From NCBI GenBank assembly GCA_964525395.1, contig CAZGGU010000026.1, forward strand, positions 1 to 12,946: a stretch of 12,946 nt of DNA, given 5' to 3'. The notes below the pieces were generated by a model. The model was not told the DNA's origin. It saw nothing but the letters and a program-made list of their open reading frames with translations, and did no database searches. This document shows positions 6,650 through 11,888 of this stretch, piece after piece. Numbering within the stretch: the stretch's first letter is position 1; the number at the start of each line of letters is the position of its first letter. Origin of the DNA: 2-01-FULL-39-10-A sp964525395. Its GTDB lineage: Bacteria; Patescibacteriota; Microgenomatia; Levybacterales; UBA12049. Both the position numbers and the translations under genes were made by a program.

Positions 6650-7671
6650 ATGTTTAAAAATGGCCTTAAATAATCATCAATTTGCCTATTCAACTCAGAA
6701 TTTTTCGTTTTTAGAGCTATTTCTTTAGTTCCAAACCTAACTCCAGGCATAACGAAATTATGTGAACCAAATATTAATCTGGAATTATCCACGTCGATTA
6801 ACTTCACATGCACATGCTTTTCAAGATGAATTAATTTTATATTCGAAAAATTCTTAATTTTCTTAAGAAATTTGAGATAAAAATATCTTTGGGGATATTT
6901 AGTAAAAATTCCATTATCAGAATTCGATGTAATTACATAAATATTTATCCCTTCCCGGGCTTTTTCTAAAATTTTCTCAAGAATTTTTCCGTCAGGGATA
7001 AATTGGGACATAAAAATTATTTGTGTCTTTGCGCTAGAAATTATCTCAATTGCTTCTTTATAAATAATTGAACTACCTCTTTTACCGCCATCCACTAAGA
7101 CATCCACATCTCCTATAATTTTATTAAAATCATATATCTTTTTATTTTCAAAATTATTTTCAAAAACATTTATTATTTCTTGTGTCAAATTTGAGTTATC
7201 AATTTTTACTACGAAATCAATTTTTTCAAATGACTTATCGGATAAATTAATTCCCCCTATCCAACACAAATTATCAACGACATATAACTTCATATGATTT
7301 CTTCCAAAGAAAGAAAAAAACAAATTAAGAAATTTTTTCTTATTGTTAACCGTAATATCAATATTTGAAGTTTCTGAAAGTTTTTTGATAATTTCTAAAT
7401 TTCTAGCATGAACTTTTTTGGCTTTTCTCCAAAATTCAGTAAAAGGAATTACAAAAATTGGAAGTTCATCTTTTACATACACTTGAGAAATCCAATCCCT
7501 AATTACTTTTACCTTTACTCCTCGCTGTGCAGCTGAAATTAATGAATCTACTATTTCATCCAAAATTTCACCTGATTCGAAAATCATTGATTCAATATAA
7601 ATCTCTTTTTTTGCAGAATTTATTTCATGAATTAAATCTTTATGAAAATCGTTGGGAATTTGTAGATTCAT
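6646..7671 (-). CDS. Phospholipase D / cardiolipin-synthase-like protein
   Basis: A 341-residue protein with two intact HxK(x4)D catalytic motifs. The first is HMKLYVVD (His126, Lys128, Asp133) followed by GGINLSD (139-145). The second is HVKLIDVD (His288, Lys290, Asp295) followed by FGSHNF (301-306). Two such half-sites make one PLD active site working through a phospho-histidine intermediate. The domain layout resembles bacterial cardiolipin synthases but lacks their N-terminal TM pair, so it may be a soluble or peripheral phospholipid transferase or hydrolase. It is also more Lys- and Ile-rich than the plus-strand genes nearby. The start is 1 nt after the stop of the NqrB-reductase gene, with no separate promoter visible, so it is the last gene of that operon. 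Acting on the lipid bilayer around the redox complex is a guess from position only. Confidence 0.88.
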   Translation of the reverse strand: MNLQIPNDFHKDLIHEINSAKKEIYIESMIFESGEILDEIVDSLISAAQRGVKVKVIRDWISQVYVKDELPIFVIPFTEFWRKAKKVHARNLEIIKKLSETSNIDITVNNKKKFLNLFFSFFGRNHMKLYVVDNLCWIGGINLSDKSFEKIDFVVKIDNSNLTQEIINVFENNFENKKIYDFNKIIGDVDVLVDGGKRGSSIIYKEAIEIISSAKTQIIFMSQFIPDGKILEKILEKAREGINIYVITSNSDNGIFTKYPQRYFYLKFLKKIKNFSNIKLIHLEKHVHVKLIDVDNSRLIFGSHNFVMPGVRFGTKEIALKTKNSELNRQIDDYLRPFLNI

Positions 7672-7672
7672 A

Positions 7673-9184
7673 TTAGTAACCTGAAAAGTAATCTGTTTTT
7701 ATTTTATGAGGACCTATTCCGAGTTCTTTTAAGAGCTTTTTATATGAATTAACCATTAACTCAGGGCCTGATAAATAATAAGTACGATGTACAAAATCAG
7801 GAACTTCATTCTTCAGTATCTCTGCAGTAAGCCTTCCTCGACAGCCATTCCAATTGATGTTTTCATAATTTTTAGTTAATACTAAAACTGTTTTTAAACC
7901 AATTTTTTTAGCTGATTCAAATAAATCTTGATAAATAAACTCTCTTTCGTTGCTATTAGAATAAAATAAAACGATGTCTCTTTTTTTATTTTTATCAAGT
8001 AAATATTTAATAATACTTCTAAAAGGAGTTATCCCAATGCCTCCGGCTATAAAAACAAGTTTTTCATCTGAATTCAAAGGCAATGTAAATTCACCTGAAA
8101 GAAGACTAGCATAAATCTTATCGCCTGAATTAAATTCCAATAATTTTCTTTTAAAACTGCTGCTTTTTTTAGGATCAGTCTTTAGAGCTAATAAAATATT
8201 ATCCTCAGTTGGTGAAGAATCTATACTAAAAAATCTTCTCACTCCTCTGCTGTCAAAATGTTTATGTGGGAGAGTCCACTCTAAATATTGTCCAGGAAGA
8301 AAAGAAAATTTTTTATTAGGTTTAAATGAAAATTCAAAAATATTTGGTCCTAGTTCTTTTTTGGAAATTAAAGTTAATGTGAGTCTTTCTTTAAAAGAAA
8401 CAATATATGAAAAAACATTTCCAATTACGATAGCCAACTCAGGTGAAGAATAGATTGGGCCAAGATGCAGCTGTGCTCCTGAGATAATACCCACAATTAT
8501 GGCATATGGCACCTGCATTCTTCTACCTGAAGGCGTAGTTTGTGGCTCTGTCAGCATAAAAAAACCTAAAAATAAAATTGGCCAAGAAACTATCGCAGTA
8601 AATAAAGTCTCTAAAATATTTGCATTATTCACAAATGCGAAAAGTGCGATTGAAAAAAGTCCTGAAAGAAAAAAGGTACCGACCATCGTAAACTTTCTAA
8701 CTTTTCTCACTACTAGCAAACCAAGAAGTAATGTGACTGGAAACAAATAAGAATTTCCAACCCACCAATTAACCTGAGTTGATCCAATTAGTCCCAAGAT
8801 GACTAAAGAAATGGCTGCTGGATTAAAAATATGCTTTTTATGCAGAGCTAAAATATATTTACTTCCCATTGCGAGCACTCCAGCCAGAACGAAAATATAA
8901 ATTTGTGATTTATCAGAAATCGGGCTAAGTATAAAAAACAGAATTAGAGCTGTTATCGCAAAAGACTCGACATTAACTGGGGCTTTAAAGATTTTAGAAA
9001 AAATAATATTTGCTACCAAGCAAGTTGCAAGCAATATTAAAATGCTCTCAATAATTGCTAATGGAGAATAAAAAATTACACCTACTACTGAATAAATTAA
9101 AGAAACTAAAAATAATACAATCAGCGCAAATAAGACTGTTTTATACATAGTCAGTTGGTTTAAAAAATCATCTATTATCCGCAT
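7673..9184 (-). CDS. NqrB/RnfD-like membrane domain fused to a ferredoxin-NADP-reductase-like domain
   Basis: A 503-residue two-part protein. Residues 1-263 form about eight TM helices with RnfD/NqrB-like marks: HIFNPAA (118-124) and MLTEPQTTPSGRR (210-222), equivalent to the MxTDPxxxPxxxxG loop of RnfD. The SGAT loop that carries covalent FMN in NqrB and RnfD is not seen. Residues 268-503 are a cytosolic FNR-type reductase. FAD-site motifs are PGQYLEW (297-303) and RRFFSID (316-322), the nucleotide-binding motif is GGIGITPF (381-388), and YYLSGPELMV (469-478) and the C-terminal KTDYFSGY fit the NAD(P)H side. Inferred role: accept hydride from NAD(P)H on FAD and pass electrons across the membrane to the flavinylated partner encoded two genes upstream. 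It follows apbE by 12 nt and has no clear Shine-Dalgarno site. Confidence 0.88.
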   Translation of the reverse strand: MRIIDDFLNQLTMYKTVLFALIVLFLVSLIYSVVGVIFYSPLAIIESILILLATCLVANIIFSKIFKAPVNVESFAITALILFFILSPISDKSQIYIFVLAGVLAMGSKYILALHKKHIFNPAAISLVILGLIGSTQVNWWVGNSYLFPVTLLLGLLVVRKVRKFTMVGTFFLSGLFSIALFAFVNNANILETLFTAIVSWPILFLGFFMLTEPQTTPSGRRMQVPYAIIVGIISGAQLHLGPIYSSPELAIVIGNVFSYIVSFKERLTLTLISKKELGPNIFEFSFKPNKKFSFLPGQYLEWTLPHKHFDSRGVRRFFSIDSSPTEDNILLALKTDPKKSSSFKRKLLEFNSGDKIYASLLSGEFTLPLNSDEKLVFIAGGIGITPFRSIIKYLLDKNKKRDIVLFYSNSNEREFIYQDLFESAKKIGLKTVLVLTKNYENINWNGCRGRLTAEILKNEVPDFVHRTYYLSGPELMVNSYKKLLKELGIGPHKIKTDYFSGY

Positions 9185-9196
9185 AAATTAATCTTA

Positions 9197-10084
9197 CTAT
9201 TTTTTAGATTTAATAAAAAGCTCTGCATTAAAACCATTTGATTTTTCAAAAGTATAATCTGGAAATAAAATTAAATATTCAAAATCAAAATACTTTTGAA
9301 TTTTTTTAGGCGATGTTAAAAATAAGCTGGTTGCAATACCATCTGCCAGTATGGCCTCTTTCGCCACTACCCAAGTAGAAAGAACTTCTTTTGGCGACTC
9401 CAGTTTTTCAGGATCTATAATGTGGTGATATTTATCCCATGCTCTTCTATTTCCACTAGACGCACAAATACTTTCATTAATTATTTTTATAACTCCTATT
9501 ACTTGGTCTTTATTTTCCGGATGTTCAAGCCCGACAGTTAAGGGGTTTTTATTTCTCGTTTCATAAAATATATCTCCACCTGCATCTATACAAAAAGAGA
9601 ATATTTTTTCTTCTCTCAATAACTTCGCGATAATATCAATTAGATATCCTTTACCAAGTCCCCCAAAATCCAAAATGTATGGTTTATTTATTTTAAGTTT
9701 AGGATGATCATATGAAAGAATTGAATCAATTTCAGGAACTAAATTAATTTTTCGAGGAATTAAAGAATATTTAGAATCATAACCTGCTTCATCAAGAGTA
9801 TTTCCTATGAGCAATGTGAATTTTCCAGAAGTTAAGTGGTAAAAAGTATTATAAAAACGGAAAAATTTCTCAGCATCCGGTGGAAAAATATATTCCCCTT
9901 CTTTCTGAGAAATTTCCCAAACTAGCGAGTCTTTTCTAAATCTTGAATAAGTTTTATCAAACTCGTCGATTCTAGATTCTATTTTCTCAAGCAACTGAGA
10001 ATTTGTAATTTTCGATGTTATCTCATAACAATCGACTACCCAATGAGTTCCAATTGACTCAAATGCAAACTTAGCACTTCGCAT
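9197..10084 (-). CDS. apbE: ApbE-family FAD:protein FMN transferase
   Basis: A 295-residue protein with the full ApbE motif series: DKTYSRFRKDS (43-53), LDFGGLGKGYLID (the DxGGxxKG core that contacts flavin), CIDAGGDI, ICASSGNRRAW followed by HHIIDP, and LADGIATSLF near the C-terminus (Mg-binding Asp and conserved Thr). ApbE splits FAD and attaches FMN to a Ser or Thr of a target protein; the likely target here is the FMN-binding-domain protein encoded just upstream. Well-studied ApbE proteins are lipoproteins or secreted. This one shows no signal peptide, TM or lipobox, which is odd for a target domain expected outside. The start is 3 nt after the upstream stop and in the same frame, with only TAA and one codon between. 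At its own end there are three in-frame stops close together (TAG, TAA, GAT, TAA). No Shine-Dalgarno site, so translation is probably coupled. Confidence 0.93.
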   Translation of the reverse strand: MRSAKFAFESIGTHWVVDCYEITSKITNSQLLEKIESRIDEFDKTYSRFRKDSLVWEISQKEGEYIFPPDAEKFFRFYNTFYHLTSGKFTLLIGNTLDEAGYDSKYSLIPRKINLVPEIDSILSYDHPKLKINKPYILDFGGLGKGYLIDIIAKLLREEKIFSFCIDAGGDIFYETRNKNPLTVGLEHPENKDQVIGVIKIINESICASSGNRRAWDKYHHIIDPEKLESPKEVLSTWVVAKEAILADGIATSLFLTSPKKIQKYFDFEYLILFPDYTFEKSNGFNAELFIKSKK

Positions 10085-10087
10085 AGA

Positions 10088-10567
10088 TTATGATTTAGCT
10101 TGTGCCTTAATCTGCGACAATGCATCATTAAATCCTTTAGGAGTAAGTGATGATCCTGAAATTTTTCCAAGATTTATTTCATCAATATTTTTTCCTACTA
10201 CCTCAGATTTATAGTTAGCTGCGAAATCAGCCTGCATAACTTTGGATGTTGGTGCCTTTGCCATTTCTTCAACCTCAACTGACTCAACTACCCCATCCTT
10301 CAAAGTTAATGTAACACCAATACTTTCTGTTCCAGAATGGTAACTATATGTTCCTTGCGCTGAATATTCCCCATCTTTATAAGTAGAACCCGCTGCGCTA
10401 GGTTGTGCTGCACTATCTGAATTTGCTGGCGCTTGAACAGTAGCTTGTTCTTTATTATTCATCTTGAGAACCACCGCTCCGCCCACTACTAGTGCGATAA
10501 TGATCACAACAGCTGCAATCATAATTATCATGTTTTTATTTCCGCTTTTCTGTCCTTCTTCTTCCAT
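10088..10567 (-). CDS. TM-anchored FMN-binding-domain protein, probable ApbE substrate
   Basis: A 159-residue protein. A short charged N-terminus, one TM helix (about 13-35) and a low-complexity Ala/Ser/Gln/Pro linker (about 42-62) precede an FMN_bind domain (about 63-155). The domain opens with YKDGEYSAQGTY and has the LKDGVVESVEVEE strand pair typical of the family. The modification site reads KISGSSLTPKGF: the usual SGA(T/S) is SGSS, so Ser140 would be the residue that receives FMN through ApbE. The Asp normally three residues before the first Ser is Gly134. The role is as an extracytosolic one- or two-electron carrier receiving electrons from the NqrB-reductase protein. It is the first gene of the four-gene operon and has the best ribosome-binding site in the window, AGGAGGTGAT, 3 nt before the ATG (GGAGG core 7 nt away), implying the highest expression. 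Confidence 0.9.
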   Translation of the reverse strand: MEEEGQKSGNKNMIIMIAAVVIIIALVVGGAVVLKMNNKEQATVQAPANSDSAAQPSAAGSTYKDGEYSAQGTYSYHSGTESIGVTLTLKDGVVESVEVEEMAKAPTSKVMQADFAANYKSEVVGKNIDEINLGKISGSSLTPKGFNDALSQIKAQAKS

Positions 10568-10570
10568 AAA

Positions 10571-10580
10571 ATCACCTCCT
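10571..10580 (-). promoter_or_regulatory. Perfect Shine-Dalgarno sequence of the flavin operon
   Basis: AGGAGGTGAT on the minus strand is fully complementary to a standard 16S 3' tail, with the GGAGG core 7 nt from the ATG at 10565-10567. It is the only perfect site in the window, fixes the start of the FMN-binding gene and shows that this transcript has a real 5' leader. Confidence 0.85.
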
Positions 10581-10590
10581 TTTTCTTGTC

Positions 10591-10619
10591 TTTATATACT
10601 AAACAGCTTAAGACTACAA
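10591..10619 (-). promoter_or_regulatory. Predicted promoter of the flavin electron-transfer operon
   Basis: The minus strand shows TTGTAG (10614-10619), a 17-bp spacer and TATAAA (10591-10596). Transcription would begin about 15-18 nt before the start codon, just ahead of the Shine-Dalgarno site. The -35 touches an inverted repeat that could be an operator. Confidence 0.5.
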
Positions 10620-10644
10620 TTCAAGTATTAATTTATCTTGAATT
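10618..10644. repeat. Inverted repeat AATTCAAG-N11-CTTGAATT, possible operator
   Basis: A perfect 8-bp inverted repeat with an 11-bp AT-rich centre lies between the divergent flavin operon and the membrane-protein gene. Its left arm overlaps the predicted -35 of the flavin operon by 2 bp. The arm spacing (about two helical turns between arm centres) suits a dimeric regulator. A weak hairpin or chance in AT-rich DNA are the alternatives; no U-tract follows, so it is not a terminator. Confidence 0.4.
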
Positions 10645-10690
10645 AAAATTCTTAAAACTAGCTGAATTTAAAACTTCGATTATTAACATA

Positions 10691-10699
10691 TGCTATTAT
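10691..10699 (+). promoter_or_regulatory. Predicted extended -10 promoter of the membrane-protein gene
   Basis: TGCTATTAT is an extended -10 (TGn plus TATTAT at 10694-10699), ending 7 nt before the ATG at 10707. No convincing -35 is present, as is usual for extended -10 promoters. It predicts a leaderless transcript. Confidence 0.55.
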
Positions 10700-10706
10700 A
10701 TTTTTA

Positions 10707-11360
10707 ATGCCTAAAATAAAAGATACAGTTTCACTTTTTCTCGCTGCAGTTTTTATCGTCATACTTAACTTCATAATTTTCTTGGGAGTTTACACTAATA
10801 ATCCTGAAACTTTTAACGCGATTATTGACTCTCTTTTCATCAGCTTCTTTATATATTTAATTTTTTTAGCGATTTGTATTATTTCAATTGTAATTGATAA
10901 AAAGAAAATTATTCGTTATTCATTTTATGCACTCCTCAGCGTAATGACTCTTCATGTTTTCACTAATTTGTATCAATTAATTTTAAATTCTAATACTAAT
11001 CAAAATCCTTCAGCCATTTTATTTGACGCATTTTTAATCTGGATTTCTTCAGTTATGACTTTTAGTATTTGGTATTGGATAATTGATAAGCAAAGTTCGG
11101 TAGGTGAAAAAATTGATGATGAAAGAACTAAATTCGATTTTCTTTTTCCTCAAAATCAAACTGCTCTAAAAACAGATGAGAAATGGAAGCCATCATTTTT
11201 TGAATACATTTCTTTGTCTCTCTTTACTAGCACCAGCTTTGCTCCTTCTGACACGCTACCAATGACTAAAAGAGCAAGACTCTTAATGATGATTGAAGCC
11301 TCAATTTCCTTAGTAATCATAGGTATGGTGGCAGCTAGAGCGATTAGTTTAGCTAAATAA
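10707..11360 (+). CDS. Four-TM membrane protein, possibly DUF1345/ion-channel-like
   Basis: A 217-residue integral membrane protein. Hydrophobic segments at about 7-29, 40-63, 70-92 and 104-124 are followed by a loop with charged residues (KIDDERTKFDFLFPQ) and a C-terminal membrane region. That region reads FFEYISLSLFTSTSFAPSD, then TKRARLLMMIEASISLVIIGMVAARA in pattern. This C-terminal layout (aromatic-Y-x-x-x-SxxTSTSF-x-P-x-D, then x-R-A-R-x-LM) recalls DUF1345-type proteins and the pore-loop region of two-TM potassium channels, but the TxGYGD selectivity filter is absent. The assignment is from memory of the family pattern and is tentative. It is transcribed divergently from the flavin operon across a 139-bp spacer and converges with the NlpE-like gene, the stop codons being 3 bp apart. 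No Shine-Dalgarno site is present; the start is set by the -10 only 7 nt upstream. Confidence 0.8.
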   Translation: MPKIKDTVSLFLAAVFIVILNFIIFLGVYTNNPETFNAIIDSLFISFFIYLIFLAICIISIVIDKKKIIRYSFYALLSVMTLHVFTNLYQLILNSNTNQNPSAILFDAFLIWISSVMTFSIWYWIIDKQSSVGEKIDDERTKFDFLFPQNQTALKTDEKWKPSFFEYISLSLFTSTSFAPSDTLPMTKRARLLMMIEASISLVIIGMVAARAISLAK

Positions 11361-11363
11361 AAA

Positions 11364-11846
11364 TTACTGAAGAGTTAGCGGATAATTTTCAATATTTCCT
11401 TCAAGATCGATTGGCTTTAAAGTCTTTTCATCAAACTGTAAATATTCTTCCCTATCAGTCTGCGAGTCTGGATTCAAGACTATTACGGTTGCATCAGGAT
11501 CAGTTTTATCACCTTTTTCAGTTGTATAATTTCCTGTCTCGATAATCGGCTCGGTGCTTTGCCCTACATAAATTCGAGACGTTTTAAAAGTTCCTTCTGC
11601 GGGAATACTACTGCTTGGTGTAAGAGTAAGGATTAAATCAATTCTCTGACAATCCGCGCAAGGCGTAACACCAGAATATGTTTTTTCCTCGATGACACTT
11701 GGAGTAACTGTGGGCGTTATGGAAATAGATACTGATGAAATGTCTTTCTGCGGTTGGTTAGTATAAGCAAAAAATAAAACAAGTCCACCAATTACGAAAA
11801 TTACAAAAAGTAAAATTATTATATTTGCATGTTTATTGTCAAACAT
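11364..11846 (-). CDS. TM-anchored NlpE-like protein with CxxC motif
   Basis: A 160-residue protein with one N-terminal TM helix (about 9-27), a Ser/Thr/Pro linker (about 36-52) and a small beta domain. The domain starts TYSGVTPCADCQRIDLIL, matching the YxGxLPCADCxGI opening of the NlpE N-terminal domain. Cys63 and Cys66 are the conserved pair. NlpE in E. coli is an outer-membrane lipoprotein linked to copper tolerance and surface sensing. Here there is no lipobox and the anchor is a TM helix, as expected for a cell without an outer membrane. The domain would lie outside, where the Cys pair could bind metal or form a disulfide. Only the N-terminal-type domain is present. A copper role connected with the radical oxidase about 5 kb away is speculation. 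It has its own promoter and is downstream of the DUF2207 gene by 42 bp. Confidence 0.75.
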   Translation of the reverse strand: MFDNKHANIIILLFVIFVIGGLVLFFAYTNQPQKDISSVSISITPTVTPSVIEEKTYSGVTPCADCQRIDLILTLTPSSSIPAEGTFKTSRIYVGQSTEPIIETGNYTTEKGDKTDPDATVIVLNPDSQTDREEYLQFDEKTLKPIDLEGNIENYPLTLQ

Positions 11847-11852
11847 AGCTAA

Positions 11853-11880
11853 ATATTATCACCTATGAAATGAATTGCAA
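11853..11880 (-). promoter_or_regulatory. Predicted promoter of the NlpE-like gene
   Basis: The minus strand shows TTGCAA (11875-11880), a 16-bp spacer and TAATAT (11853-11858), with 6 nt from the -10 to the ATG. An AGGTGAT further upstream would be too distant (about 13 nt) for a normal Shine-Dalgarno site. Confidence 0.55.
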
Positions 11881-11888
11881 GAGATCAG

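Noticed and set aside
8499..8750. Plus-strand open frame of 83 codons
   Set aside because: It lies opposite the membrane domain of the NqrB-reductase gene and has no recognisable content.
10568..10706. FMN riboswitch upstream of the flavin operon
   Set aside because: The predicted leader is under 30 nt and the spacer shows none of the conserved RFN-element segments.
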